A stretch of 64,000 nt of DNA. Origin: a virus. Under the pieces are notes generated by a model that saw nothing but the letters and a program-made list of their open reading frames with translations, had not been told where the DNA came from and did not search any database. The stretch covers positions 78,364 to 142,363 of IMG/VR virus record IMGVR_UViG_3300043775_002630. The stretch is one strand, 5' to 3'. Shown here piece after piece: positions 24,946 to 34,472 of the stretch (position 1 is its first letter; each line of letters begins with the position of its first letter). Made by a program: the position numbers and the translations under genes.

Positions 24946-26751
24946 TTATCTCAATTCTCTCAAGTCGAATGTTCTAACACCATCAACTGTGATTCTACCA
25001 TAGAATCTGTTGTTCACCATTTTCTTAGCGTATCTTGTCATAATACCTTTGATTGGTGTGAAGTTGAATGGGTTATACATTGTTGGTGTTAATTGTAGAG
25101 GTACATACGGTGCGTAAATGTAACCTGTGTCAAGTAACGATGTTCCTTTATGTCCTAACAACACTTGGTTTGCTGGGAAGTAAGGGTCACGGTAAACTTG
25201 ATATCTACCAGCCAATGTACCAACTCTCTCAATACCCATATTGTATTGGTCTTGCTCAGGAGCCGCATTTGATACGTGGAAGTATTCCAAGTCATCAAAG
25301 ATAGCAGATACCTCAGAAGATACTACAATCCAGTTAGCTCCACCTCTTAAAGTAGATTTGTGGATTTGAGCTGAGATTTGGTTGATTGCTGTGATAAGAG
25401 TTTGGTTCCAGTCCTTTTGTGTGTAAGGAACTGCACTTGAACCTAATCTCTTCCATCCGTTGTAGTCCCAACGTAAGTTCCAAGCCGCACCTTTTCTAAG
25501 GTCTCTTAAGATTTCACGGTCGATTTCAGCCGCAACTTGCTCAGACAATAAAGCTGTTAATTCAGCTTCAGCGTCGATGTTGTGGAATGCCGCTACGTCT
25601 TGAGCCATTTCAGGTGACCATTGTGCTCTTAATTTTCTTTCTGTAACCGATACAGTCACTGACTGAAGGTCGAAAGAAACTTCACCGATTCTATCTTCAA
25701 ATTCAAGATTCTTGTAGATTCTATAAGTTGTAGAGAATGCTTGTGAAGCTGCTGACAATGAAGAGTAGAATGTTGAACCTGTGTAACCATCGATTGAGTT
25801 AGCATCTCCACAAGAGATACAAACAGGAACCTGAAGGTCAACTTCCAAGTAGATTTTACCTTCTGCGTCACATACGTTGTAATATGTACCACCGTCAGTT
25901 CTAGAGTTAGGGAACTCAAGAGTTACGTCTGAACCGTACTCAACAATACCTTTACCATATCTTTGAGTAACAACTCTGAATAAGTAGTTATTGTTTACGT
26001 TAGCAGCTGTTGTGTAGTTACCAGCCTTACCTCTAATAGTCAAGTCAGATAAGAATTCTTCAGTATCCATTGGTTGACCGTTAGGTCCGATTAATTGACC
26101 AGCACCTGCTGAAGCAAATCCTGTCATAACCAAAAGAACTTTTCTGTAGTTATCTAAACCATAACCTGAAGCAACTAACTCATCACCAACCCATACTACA
26201 GTAGAGTTACCAGCTGTGATTGACGAGAAGCTACCTTTTGAGTAGTCGTAAAGACCTGGAGGGTCAAGAGCTGGTTCGTTACCTTCGTAGAATCTATCGT
26301 AAAGGTCTTTAGTTGCGTTGTAATCATAACCACTATTTGGTTGTTGGTTAGCAGCCGCGTTAGGTGAACCATAAGGTGCCCAGTGTTCACCAAATGTTGA
26401 TGTTTCAGTTTCGTAAGACTGAATGTTAGGTACGAAGTAGAACAATTTACCGATAGGAAGGTTCATAGCTTGTACTGAAACGATGTCGTTAGCCAAAAGT
26501 TTAGAGAAAACTCTTCTTACGATTGGGAAAACAACTGTTTCAAATGAACCTGAGTCAGCAGTTGATGCAGCTTCGTTAATGAGATATGATGCTTGGTTTT
26601 CATATAACTGAGCAACGTTCTCTTTTAGGTGGCCTTTAAGACCTTCAAGGAACCCTAATTTGTCCCATTTGTTGATTGTATCTTCTTTGATAACTTTAAG
26701 GTGCTTAAGACCAATGTTACCAACAAGACCTGATTCTAATAATGCTCCCAT
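24946..26751 (-). CDS. Major capsid protein (T4 gp23-like)
   Basis: 601 aa, last gene of the head block, after the scaffold gene, as in T4. The N-terminus (GALLESGLVGNIGLKHLKVI, then ENQASYLINE) and the following VVFPIVRRVFSKLLANDIVSVQAM match the gp23 pattern. The sequence LINE at 57-60 followed by AASTADS is a prohead-protease L/I-x-E site, so residues 1-60 are probably removed on maturation, as in T4 where cleavage is at residue 65. It is followed by a strong terminator, and should be the most abundant virion protein. Confidence 0.92.
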   Translation of the reverse strand: MGALLESGLVGNIGLKHLKVIKEDTINKWDKLGFLEGLKGHLKENVAQLYENQASYLINEAASTADSGSFETVVFPIVRRVFSKLLANDIVSVQAMNLPIGKLFYFVPNIQSYETETSTFGEHWAPYGSPNAAANQQPNSGYDYNATKDLYDRFYEGNEPALDPPGLYDYSKGSFSSITAGNSTVVWVGDELVASGYGLDNYRKVLLVMTGFASAGAGQLIGPNGQPMDTEEFLSDLTIRGKAGNYTTAANVNNNYLFRVVTQRYGKGIVEYGSDVTLEFPNSRTDGGTYYNVCDAEGKIYLEVDLQVPVCISCGDANSIDGYTGSTFYSSLSAASQAFSTTYRIYKNLEFEDRIGEVSFDLQSVTVSVTERKLRAQWSPEMAQDVAAFHNIDAEAELTALLSEQVAAEIDREILRDLRKGAAWNLRWDYNGWKRLGSSAVPYTQKDWNQTLITAINQISAQIHKSTLRGGANWIVVSSEVSAIFDDLEYFHVSNAAPEQDQYNMGIERVGTLAGRYQVYRDPYFPANQVLLGHKGTSLLDTGYIYAPYVPLQLTPTMYNPFNFTPIKGIMTRYAKKMVNNRFYGRITVDGVRTFDLRELR

Positions 26752-26789
26752 TTTAGTATTTGGATTTTGTTTTTAGTTTATTTTTATTT

Positions 26790-28298
26790 TTACATCTTCG
26801 CCATCAAATCTTTAATTCTTAAGAATTGTGGATTTTCGTATGTCTTAGATTCAATTAGACTTGTTGAAGAGCCTGAGCTCATTTGGTTGTTAAGTTTAGT
26901 TTCAACACTTTCGTTGATACTCTTACCCTCAACTTTACTCAATTCATCTTTAACAGTCTTGTAGAGTTGTTTTGATTCTTTTAGTGATTCAACAGAATCA
27001 AATCTTCTCAAGATATTTATTTTTTCTTTCTTGGTAGTAGAATGTTCCGTGAACAATCTTGTAGCGTAAGCTAGGTTAGAATTAAAAACCGCAACTTCAT
27101 TAAGTTTTTCTCTGAAAACATTCAATGCTTTTCTATACTCTTCGTTTTTCTCTCTAAGTACATTCATTTCAGTTTCAACAGATTCATAAGTATAGTTACG
27201 ATTGTTTGTAATTCCTTTTCTTAAACCTCTACCTTCTTTTGAACCCATACCATAAGTTCTAGCAGCTTCTTTGGTTTCTTCTTTTTTCTTACGAGTTTCG
27301 AAGTGAGCATCATCTCTACGAGACTTAGTTGACTTAAGGTCTTTCTTAGCAATTTTACCGTGCTTCATACCTTCTCTTTCGTCTTCCTTGTCATCGTATC
27401 CTTGACCCTCTTTAAACTCAAATTTTGCTTTACCAGTACCCATAGTTTTAGGTCCTTCTTTCTTGTCGTCAGAGAATCCTTTTTTAGGTAATGAACTACC
27501 GTATTTAAATTTAGGATTTCCCATTCCAACGCCTTTAGGTTTAACAGTCATTTTAGCTTCCTCAAGGTTGTAACCTTCATTGTCTTCATCTTCTTCATAC
27601 ATTTCAGACATATCCATATCGTCCATTTCAGACATATCCATATCTTCTTCATCCATAACAATTTCATAGACTACTTCATCTTCTTCATCTACTTCTTCTT
27701 GTTCGTTATAAAGTGCGTCTAAAACTGCATCCAAATCAGAATCTTCAACATCCTGTTCCATCATTTCATCTTCTTCACCAATTCCGTCAAATCCGAAATA
27801 ATCTTCTTCTTCATCGTATTGTTCGTCAAGTTCTTCGTCTTCTTCTTGTTCATTCATTTTAACAAGATACTCAACGTCATCACCGCTGTCTTTGATTGAG
27901 ATTTCATCACCGTCTTTTTGAACAATGATTCCATCCTCATCAGACATACGTTTAAAGATTGTTAAGATGTCTTCTGCTGAAGCGTTAGTAAGGTCAATAG
28001 TTTCTTCGTCATCTTCAAACTCCATTTCGTCTTCGTCACCGAATTCCATTTCGTCTTCAGATTCTTCAGAATCCATATCCTCAAGGTTATCAGCTTCATC
28101 TTCCACTTCATCAGTGTCAAACTCCGCATCTAATTCAATCTCCTCATCTTCTTGCTCGTTGAGAGATTCTTTTACTAACTGACTGATTTCTTCCTTCATA
28201 GTTGAAGCAAGTATTCCTTTTGCGTTTTCGGCTATAACGTCTTCGACGTTTTTCATTTGAATTAAAGCCTCTTGAACCAAATTTTTATTTTCGGACAT
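26790..28298 (-). CDS. Prohead core/scaffold protein (gp22-like)
   Basis: 502 aa with very acidic runs in residues 40-240 (EDEEIELDAEFDTDEVEDEA and similar) and a basic, helical C-terminal third (LNEVAVFNSNLAYATRLFTE is a conserved-looking helix). Placement between protease and capsid genes and the extreme charge match the T4 gp22 scaffold, which is degraded by gp21. DVIAE and LVQE near the N-terminus resemble cleavage sites. It is nearly twice T4 gp22 in length, mostly through the acidic insert. Confidence 0.78.
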   Translation of the reverse strand: MSENKNLVQEALIQMKNVEDVIAENAKGILASTMKEEISQLVKESLNEQEDEEIELDAEFDTDEVEDEADNLEDMDSEESEDEMEFGDEDEMEFEDDEETIDLTNASAEDILTIFKRMSDEDGIIVQKDGDEISIKDSGDDVEYLVKMNEQEEDEELDEQYDEEEDYFGFDGIGEEDEMMEQDVEDSDLDAVLDALYNEQEEVDEEDEVVYEIVMDEEDMDMSEMDDMDMSEMYEEDEDNEGYNLEEAKMTVKPKGVGMGNPKFKYGSSLPKKGFSDDKKEGPKTMGTGKAKFEFKEGQGYDDKEDEREGMKHGKIAKKDLKSTKSRRDDAHFETRKKKEETKEAARTYGMGSKEGRGLRKGITNNRNYTYESVETEMNVLREKNEEYRKALNVFREKLNEVAVFNSNLAYATRLFTEHSTTKKEKINILRRFDSVESLKESKQLYKTVKDELSKVEGKSINESVETKLNNQMSSGSSTSLIESKTYENPQFLRIKDLMAKM

Positions 28299-28310
28299 AT
28301 ATTTTTTTAC

Positions 28311-28318
28311 TATAAATA
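28311..28318 (-). promoter_or_regulatory. TATTTATA upstream motif for scaffold gene
   Basis: TATTTATA on the minus strand, 12 nt before the scaffold ATG, just downstream of the intrinsic terminator at 28375-28397, so it lies where a new late transcript would have to start. Confidence 0.5.
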
Positions 28319-28374
28319 CTGCAATAAAACAAAAAATTTAATTTTTGTCCCATTAAAGAATTTAAAGCAAAAAA

Positions 28375-28397
28375 AAAGTGGTCGATTTGACCACTTT
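28375..28397 (-). terminator. Intrinsic terminator upstream of scaffold/capsid genes
   Basis: Nine-bp stem (AAAGTGGTC / GACCACTTT), 5-nt loop, then a T run when read on the minus strand. It separates the protease side of the head block from scaffold and capsid, which implies an independent transcript for the latter. Confidence 0.8.
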
Positions 28398-28411
28398 ATT
28401 TTTTTTTGTTT

Positions 28412-28621
28412 TTAATCTATTACTTCGTCTATTTTACTTTCAGATACTGAAACGATTCTCCAATCGTGTTGAAAGCCTTGGTATTTCCCTGTTACTTTAG
28501 CTTCGACATCTGTAACTGAAAATCCCCTCACTAATTTCTCTTCTCTAATTTTTTTAATTCTTCCTGAGTTTTCATCGGGGAGTTCATAAACGATTTTTGC
28601 AACAAAATATTTTTCATCCAT
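28412..28621 (-). CDS. DUF4494-like small protein
   Basis: 69 aa. The sequence YFVAKIVYELPDENSGRIKK then SVTDVEAKVTGKY follows the small Bacteroidota DUF4494 proteins (xFxAKVRYE..., FTEAEARI...). Function unknown. It lies between the prohead protease and the scaffold and shares the terminator at 28375. Confidence 0.62.
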   Translation of the reverse strand: MDEKYFVAKIVYELPDENSGRIKKIREEKLVRGFSVTDVEAKVTGKYQGFQHDWRIVSVSESKIDEVID

Positions 28622-28634
28622 AATTGTAAGTTTT

Positions 28635-29348
28635 TTATCTTGTTAAATAATCGTTTAATTTTTTCATTAAGTCAACAGACTTACCCAAAGAATCTGAGTC
28701 TTTCATCTTTCTTTCTTCTTCTAAGTTTTCTTCGTAGTTATTTCTATCTTCAGGATTACTGAATAAGTAAGCACCTGGTGTAGATGGTGAAGATACCAAG
28801 TCAAAACAAATTAATTCAAAATCGTCTTGAACTTCATTTTGTTCACCAACTTTTTTAAGAGAGCCGACACCACGAGATGAAACACCCATAGTAACACCTT
28901 GTCTCATTAGATTGGCAGCAATATCTCCTTTTGTAGATACGATACCTCTTTCGTGGAAACCTGGTGATGTCAATAATTTTAGCTTACCCATCAAAATATT
29001 ATTGTCCCACCATATATCAGTAATAATATGCGCAACTCTATCTAAATCGATAAGTGATGATTCAGGGTGATTTAATTCAGATGTTGATAAACCTTTCTTA
29101 ATTGCTGTCTTATATCTCTCAGCTTCTCTTTTTAAAATCCTTTCAGGATAAACTCTACCATTTCTATTTGGTACACCATATTTTTGTAAAACGGCGTAAA
29201 ACTCAAAAGGATTTCTATAATCAAGTTCTTTTTGTTCCCTCATTATAGCTTCATTGAGACGGTCAGTTGGGGAGATATATCCCGCATCCATTTCAATAAG
29301 AATTCCTTTTCCTGTTTGGCCTGCTCCAAGTACTGAATAATTTTTCAT
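28635..29348 (-). CDS. Prohead core protease (T4 gp21-like)
   Basis: 237 aa serine protease of the T4 gp21/herpesvirus assemblin class, which cleaves head proteins at L/I-x-E before DNA packaging. The likely catalytic His is in TSELNHPES (His94) and the Ser in GVSSRGVGS (157-158). RNGRVYPERI near 63-72 is a conserved segment. Location next to scaffold and capsid genes agrees. TATTTATT (29362-29369) lies 13 nt before the ATG. Confidence 0.88.
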   Translation of the reverse strand: MKNYSVLGAGQTGKGILIEMDAGYISPTDRLNEAIMREQKELDYRNPFEFYAVLQKYGVPNRNGRVYPERILKREAERYKTAIKKGLSTSELNHPESSLIDLDRVAHIITDIWWDNNILMGKLKLLTSPGFHERGIVSTKGDIAANLMRQGVTMGVSSRGVGSLKKVGEQNEVQDDFELICFDLVSSPSTPGAYLFSNPEDRNNYEENLEEERKMKDSDSLGKSVDLMKKLNDYLTR

Positions 29349-29373
29349 CTATTCTTTTTCAAATAAATATACA

Positions 29374-29826
29374 TTAATAGATTGTTTGGAGTAAATCTGA
29401 GTTTTTGGTGGAGGAAAAGTTAAAATGATTGTTGTTTAAAATGTTATCCTTATAGACTCTTTTAAGGATTTTTTTGACTGAATCTTTAATTTCATTACAT
29501 TTGAAATCACCGTCTTGTTTGGTGAAAAGATTTATTTCAAGATTCATAAATGATTTTTTATTGTATCTAATACCACTTGTTCGTAAGTCTAAATCTACAA
29601 TAAAATGTTGTTTGAATAATTCTGTGTTTATTGAATGTAAAACTGAATGTTTTACCTCTCTTGACATAATGGACACTATCCTATTCCAATTATCATCTTC
29701 ATTTATTGGGGTTACCCAAGTTTGAATATTCAAATAAATTGATTTTAGTTCTTTAGCGTCAACTGTCCCGTAAAAGCTTTTAATACTGTCGTATTGATTT
29801 AGAGTAATTGTTTTGCCCTTCTTCAT
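29374..29826 (-). CDS. Hypothetical head-region protein (150 aa)
   Basis: I placed the start at the ATG 29826 rather than an in-frame TTG at 29835. The product has mixed alpha/beta character with HSINTELFKQHFIVDLDLRT in the middle. It lies between the bS21 gene (opposite strand) and the protease; no known domain seen. Confidence 0.55.
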   Translation of the reverse strand: MKKGKTITLNQYDSIKSFYGTVDAKELKSIYLNIQTWVTPINEDDNWNRIVSIMSREVKHSVLHSINTELFKQHFIVDLDLRTSGIRYNKKSFMNLEINLFTKQDGDFKCNEIKDSVKKILKRVYKDNILNNNHFNFSSTKNSDLLQTIY

Positions 29827-29907
29827 TAAGGTCAACTATTATTGTCTCGTTTATTTTTTTAAAATATACTAAAAAATTATCAACAAAACAAATATATTTA
29901 ATATTGT

Positions 29908-30093
29908 ATGTTAATAGTAAAAGTAGACTCAAATATTGAAAAGGCACTAAAGACTTTGAAATCCAAAGTTATTAGAACAAAACAAATGCAAAGATTAGTT
30001 GAATTGAAAGAATTTAAAAAGAAATCTGTAGTTAAGAGAAGTCAGAAAGAATCTGCAAAACACAAACAATATCTTAGGACTCTTGGTGAATAG
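29908..30093 (+). CDS. rpsU: Ribosomal protein bS21
   Basis: 61 aa, Bacteroidota-like S21: MLIVKVDSNIEKALKTLKSK (1-20) followed by a helical, very basic body with RLVELKEFKKKSVVKR and a KQYLRTLGE end. bS21 binds the small subunit near the anti-Shine-Dalgarno region. In Flavobacteriia bS21, with bS18 and bS6, is reported to sequester the 16S rRNA 3' end. A phage copy could replace the host protein. It is a lone plus-strand gene within the minus-strand head block, and its last 20 nt overlap the end of the opposite gene. Confidence 0.85.
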   Translation: MLIVKVDSNIEKALKTLKSKVIRTKQMQRLVELKEFKKKSVVKRSQKESAKHKQYLRTLGE

Positions 30094-30781
30094 AATCCTT
30101 TAATTGTTTTAATCTGATATAATTCATTAAATCAAAATTTTCAGATTTAATCTTTTCAATAGTTTCATTTAACTTAGTCTTCATATCTTTTTCAGATTCT
30201 TTTTCTGAAATGACAACTAGTCTCTCTATTGTAGATTCTTTAATTGTTTGGAATTCTTTTTCTAAATCATCTTTAGATGTTGCCATTAAATGAAAGACTT
30301 CTACTTTTGTAGATTCGTCTAATGTTTCCAAATATGATTGAACTGTTTGATTGGCAATATTGACCATAGACTTTAATGGAATTTTTACAGTTTCACTCAC
30401 GTTAGTTTTGTTCTTCATTAAAGTTTCTATGATACGTTTTTTGGACAATACTCTTTCAGATAGATTTACGTTTTTGAAATAAACTAAATTATCCAAATCT
30501 GAATATACGTTTTCAGATACCCCAACCCCATTTGGTAACTGAGTTTTGGTAACCAAATGTCTAACAATCTCAATACCTTCATTTAAGAATAACTCAGCAT
30601 CTTCTTTAGATAATCCTTGTGGTTTATAAAGGTCATCGTAGATAGAATATAATTTTGAAAATGATTTATTTTCAAGAATATTGTGTTTGAATTCTCTTAA
30701 AGTTTTTTTAAAGTCTGATTGGTTCTTGTAGGATTCTACAAGACTCTTTTCAATTGCCGATTTTATTTGTCCAAATGTCAT
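30074..30781 (-). CDS. Helical head-block protein, function unknown
   Basis: 235 aa, almost entirely helical with Lys/Glu-rich segments (SEKESEKDMKTKLNETIEKI). The N-terminus FGQIKSAIEKSLVES ends in L-V-E, resembling a capsid-targeting tag. It sits between portal and protease, where T4 has small core genes 67 and 68; it could be a core component but has no clear similarity. Confidence 0.58.
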   Translation of the reverse strand: MTFGQIKSAIEKSLVESYKNQSDFKKTLREFKHNILENKSFSKLYSIYDDLYKPQGLSKEDAELFLNEGIEIVRHLVTKTQLPNGVGVSENVYSDLDNLVYFKNVNLSERVLSKKRIIETLMKNKTNVSETVKIPLKSMVNIANQTVQSYLETLDESTKVEVFHLMATSKDDLEKEFQTIKESTIERLVVISEKESEKDMKTKLNETIEKIKSENFDLMNYIRLKQLKDSIHQES

Positions 30782-30796
30782 TTTTAGGGGTTTTCA

Positions 30797-30804
30797 TATA
30801 AATA
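30797..30804 (-). promoter_or_regulatory. TATTTATA upstream motif
   Basis: TATTTATA on the minus strand, 15 nt before the ATG at 30781 and directly adjoining the portal stop codon, inside a 23-nt gap. Confidence 0.45.
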
Positions 30805-32667
30805 TTACGAATTCAGCAACTTATCAAGTTCTTCACCCATTTTTCCTAAACTTTGTTGTCCAACACCTAAATCTAAAAATTTGTTACCATACATATCACT
30901 CTCTAAAAGGATATTCATATCTCTATCCATTTTGGATTCTGGCGCTAACTCTGGCGCGCCAGCTTCAGGTGCCGGTGGTGGAGGAACCTCTCCACCCGCT
31001 TCTGGCGCGGTCTCAAAACCACCGCCTCCACCTGCGAATATATCTTCACCTGGAGGTGGCGTTGTAGTCTCGCCTGCGGGTTCTTGACCTGTTGCTGGTA
31101 GATTACCTTGTTTGTTACCATAAAGTTTATCAATTGTATCAAAGATACCTGTTTTAGAAATAACTGTTGGTGTATTTTTAAGCTCTTCACCCACAGCCTT
31201 TTCAAGTCTTTGTTGTAGTAGGTCAACTCTAATTTCTTCATCAGACCATTGGAATATATGTTTTTTGGCCCAAGTTGATGAGGTTGGTTGAATACCATTT
31301 CCTGGGTCAGTAACCATATCTTTATACAATAACATTTTTTCTTTCCAAATGTCAATCTTAAGAAGGTCTGCTTGTGTTGATGGGTTTGTTAATCCCAATT
31401 CAAAATTAGATATCTCTTCTTCAAAACCTAAAAGGAACAAGTGAATAATTGCAATTTTATTCATTTCTTGAACCATAGATTTTTGAATTCTATTAATGGT
31501 TCTTGCAAATCTGATATCCATCAGTGCCAAGCTTTTACCATCACCTACGGTTTCTTCAAATCCTAAAAATGCTTTTGGTATACGAAGTGCTGTAACAAGT
31601 TTCTTTTGAATATATTCAATATCTGCAATTTCAGATAAGTTCTGTGCACCAGGTAATGTGTCAATTGGACTTGGCGCTGCAGGGTCTCTTACAGGAATAA
31701 AATAATCTTGGTCAACCGCCATTTGGTTAAATCTCATATCTACGTTACCTGTTTTAGAATCAACAATTTGTTCTCTTTTAAACTTGTTGGCAACACGTTG
31801 TACGTAAGCCTCAACATCATCGTCGTTCATATTTCCGACATATACTTTGAAGACCCTACGTTCAGGGGCTCTTGAAGTACGGTATATCAACATCGCGTCC
31901 TCCGATAATAGAAGTTGTTTCCAAATTCTACGGGACTTTTCCAACATAGATGTACCATACGGCAATTTACGGTCATCACCCAATAATCTAAAGTGAGCAA
32001 TTTCCCAAGGTTGGAATTCCATATTCTTTTCTTTCCAATAGAATTTCAATCCTTTATTTTTAGTGTAATCGTTACCTATGTTTGGAGATACTGAACCATC
32101 CATAAGTCCACTTTCAACCCTTTCAACTTCAATGTTTGGTAACTGAACACAACCAACAACACCCTTTTCAGGGTCCAATCTTAGATAAACAAAATTGTCA
32201 CCATACTTACAAGTGTTTCTAGTCCACATAGGTAAGTTAGTGTTAATATCTAAGTTATTATTGAATAAATCCGCTAATACAGATTTAATCCTTTTTGATT
32301 CTGAATAAATCTGTAATACAAAACCATCTTCATTAGGTGTTGTAGATTCTTCAGCGTAAATGTCTAAGGCTGCAGAAATTTCTGGAGTATACTCCATAGA
32401 CTCATAGTCATAATAAGATGATAATCTATTTGGTTGGTAGTATACTGCTTGAGTGTATAAATTATTCTCTACCTTAGCAAATTGTCCTGCCAAGTAAGCG
32501 GTTTGTCTTGCTTGGAGTTTTTCCTTTTCATATTCGGCTTTATCGGTAGTTCTTAAAAGTTCTTTTTTATCAAACTTAAATACAGGAAAATCCTGATTCA
32601 TTAACGCGTCAGGACCTAAGGCTCTACCTAATCTTTGCCAAACTGTAAATTGCTTATTTTCTGCCAT
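30805..32667 (-). CDS. Portal protein (T4 gp20-like)
   Basis: 620 aa. The N-terminal two thirds show the gp20 pattern, including YYDYESMEYTPEISAALDIY, FYWKEKNMEFQPWEIAHFRL, a KLPYGTSMLEKSRRIWKQLL helix and the ADIEYIQKKLVTALRIPKAF segment. A Gly/Pro/Ala-rich linker (GEDIFAGGGGGFETAPEAGG) and a helical tail of about 40 residues are additional. It forms the dodecameric DNA entry ring. It lies directly downstream of the terminase gene as in T4-like order. Confidence 0.9.
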   Translation of the reverse strand: MAENKQFTVWQRLGRALGPDALMNQDFPVFKFDKKELLRTTDKAEYEKEKLQARQTAYLAGQFAKVENNLYTQAVYYQPNRLSSYYDYESMEYTPEISAALDIYAEESTTPNEDGFVLQIYSESKRIKSVLADLFNNNLDINTNLPMWTRNTCKYGDNFVYLRLDPEKGVVGCVQLPNIEVERVESGLMDGSVSPNIGNDYTKNKGLKFYWKEKNMEFQPWEIAHFRLLGDDRKLPYGTSMLEKSRRIWKQLLLSEDAMLIYRTSRAPERRVFKVYVGNMNDDDVEAYVQRVANKFKREQIVDSKTGNVDMRFNQMAVDQDYFIPVRDPAAPSPIDTLPGAQNLSEIADIEYIQKKLVTALRIPKAFLGFEETVGDGKSLALMDIRFARTINRIQKSMVQEMNKIAIIHLFLLGFEEEISNFELGLTNPSTQADLLKIDIWKEKMLLYKDMVTDPGNGIQPTSSTWAKKHIFQWSDEEIRVDLLQQRLEKAVGEELKNTPTVISKTGIFDTIDKLYGNKQGNLPATGQEPAGETTTPPPGEDIFAGGGGGFETAPEAGGEVPPPPAPEAGAPELAPESKMDRDMNILLESDMYGNKFLDLGVGQQSLGKMGEELDKLLNS

Positions 32668-32697
32668 ACTCTATAAAATTATTCAAACTAGTCTGAA

Positions 32698-32705
32698 TAT
32701 AAATA
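32698..32705 (-). promoter_or_regulatory. TATTTATA upstream motif for portal gene
   Basis: TATTTATA on the minus strand, 30 nt before the portal ATG. It abuts the 3' end of the terminase gene. Confidence 0.42.
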
Positions 32706-34472
32706 CTATCGAGAACCAAACAGCCATTTATATTTCTCATAATCATTTTTAGAGGGTTCATAATTCCTACTATGTTGTTGTTGATTCGGAAATTGTGGTA
32801 TTGACGGATTAAAATATTGTGAACTATCTTTATGTTCATTTACAGTTGTGGACCAAGAATCAATCATTGCTTTAGTGTGATTAACCACCTTAGTCAATGA
32901 AGGGAACGCCGCTTCAGCAGCATACAACGCCATTGAAATTGACATAATACAATCATCGTGATGTCCTCTTTGGTGGTCAGGTCTACCATTTATGTATACA
33001 AATGTTCCCATTTCACCTAATAATCTACTTGACCTGACTTTAAAGTCGTGTCTAATTGCCTCCTCAAATGATGCAATGATTTGAACTCTTTTTGAATTAA
33101 AATTAATACCAGGTATTTTTTCATTTTGTTTAGGGTCATATTTCCATTTGTTGGTTAAGTCAACACCATCATAATAGAAATTTTTATACCCTAATTCTTG
33201 TAATCTTCTTGATGTCGCAACACCCATACCCCCCGTTAAGTCAACAATACATAAAGCATTATACATTGTTCCCCACTTGTACGCAATCTCTGCTAATACA
33301 TCGGGTGGTATTTTACCAACAAATTCTAAAACCTGTTCTCTTGAGTCAAAATCAATGATTTCAATACACGAGAAGTCTTCTGAATCTCCCCTTGATACAT
33401 CAACACCCATCACATATTTGTGATTATTTTCAGGTTCTTTCCATATCCAAAGTTGGTTACCCATTAATTTGGCTGTTGGTTCTTTTACATCATTCTCAGA
33501 AATTTTTTGGGTTAATAAAGAATCAAATACGTTATCACCTGAACCCAAGAAATTACATTCCAATTCCTGAGCAACTTTTCGTTTGTCGTACTTGAGTTTT
33601 TTAACCATACTCTCAAACCAACTTGAACAAGGTTTATATCCTTGTTCCATATATGTTTGAATTAGTTCAATATCTCTGTCGTATGGATTTTCATCGGGTA
33701 ATTGTCTTACAACGTCTTTGGGGTATTCTTCCTTATTTAACAAATAATGAACAATATCCTCACATTTAACCATATACAAATCTTTGGTATAACGAGGGTC
33801 ACGGAACCAATACATTGGCGTGATTTTGAAGTCGTTCATACCTCTTTGTGCTTGGTCGTAAATTTCGTAGTAAATCGGGTCGTATCCGTTAGGTGTTGAT
33901 ATTACAACAACTTTACCACCCGTAGATAGTGAGGCCATACAAGCCGCCCAGAAATCACTGTCAGCTTCAATAAACGCCGCCTCGTCAAATATTAATATCG
34001 TGGGGGTATAACCACGTAAGGCATCTTTAGATGTGGCAACCGCCTTAACTTCACATCCATTAGTTAATTTAAAGTGTCTGGCAGAGTTTTTTTCACCTGA
34101 GAACCCAATACCAACCCAGTTCGGCCATTGTTCCGTAAAAGCTCTAATTTTATTAGCAAATTCTACAGATGTTTCTAATTTATTGGCAATAATAAGAATC
34201 TTTTCAGGTTTTTCTTTTCGAGCAAACGCTAATCGTTTACTTGCCCAACCTGCAGTAACCGTAGATACACCCGCCTGACGATACTTCAATGCAATGTTTT
34301 CATTATACATTTCGTAATCGTTAACAAGTGTTACTTGGTCTTTAAATAATTCTAAGGGAACATACTTTGATACTGTGTTATCGTATGTTTGTAGATATGT
34401 TTTAAGAGCATAAGGAGTGCTTTTCATACACTTCTTATACTCTATTAAAACTTGTTCTTTTGTTAAACTCAT
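32706..34472 (-). CDS. Terminase large subunit (T4 gp17-like)
   Basis: 588 aa packaging motor. The ATPase has a terminase-type Walker A, KYRQAGVST (63-71), and Walker B ILIFDEAAF (159-167), with VVISTPNGYD as motif III. The RNase H-like nuclease carries MGVDVSRGDSEDF (Asp358, Asp363), Asp411 in CIVDLTGGMG, and HHDDCIMS (about 505-512). Length is close to T4 gp17 (610 aa). It starts 1 nt overlapping the upstream gene's stop. The small terminase subunit is not obvious. Confidence 0.93.
   Translation of the reverse strand: MSLTKEQVLIEYKKCMKSTPYALKTYLQTYDNTVSKYVPLELFKDQVTLVNDYEMYNENIALKYRQAGVSTVTAGWASKRLAFARKEKPEKILIIANKLETSVEFANKIRAFTEQWPNWVGIGFSGEKNSARHFKLTNGCEVKAVATSKDALRGYTPTILIFDEAAFIEADSDFWAACMASLSTGGKVVVISTPNGYDPIYYEIYDQAQRGMNDFKITPMYWFRDPRYTKDLYMVKCEDIVHYLLNKEEYPKDVVRQLPDENPYDRDIELIQTYMEQGYKPCSSWFESMVKKLKYDKRKVAQELECNFLGSGDNVFDSLLTQKISENDVKEPTAKLMGNQLWIWKEPENNHKYVMGVDVSRGDSEDFSCIEIIDFDSREQVLEFVGKIPPDVLAEIAYKWGTMYNALCIVDLTGGMGVATSRRLQELGYKNFYYDGVDLTNKWKYDPKQNEKIPGINFNSKRVQIIASFEEAIRHDFKVRSSRLLGEMGTFVYINGRPDHQRGHHDDCIMSISMALYAAEAAFPSLTKVVNHTKAMIDSWSTTVNEHKDSSQYFNPSIPQFPNQQQHSRNYEPSKNDYEKYKWLFGSR

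Noticed and set aside
27925-28182. Ser-rich plus-strand frame opposite the scaffold gene, and similar ones at 37120-37887
   Set aside because: Mirror images of Asp/Glu codon runs on the minus strand; no independent support.
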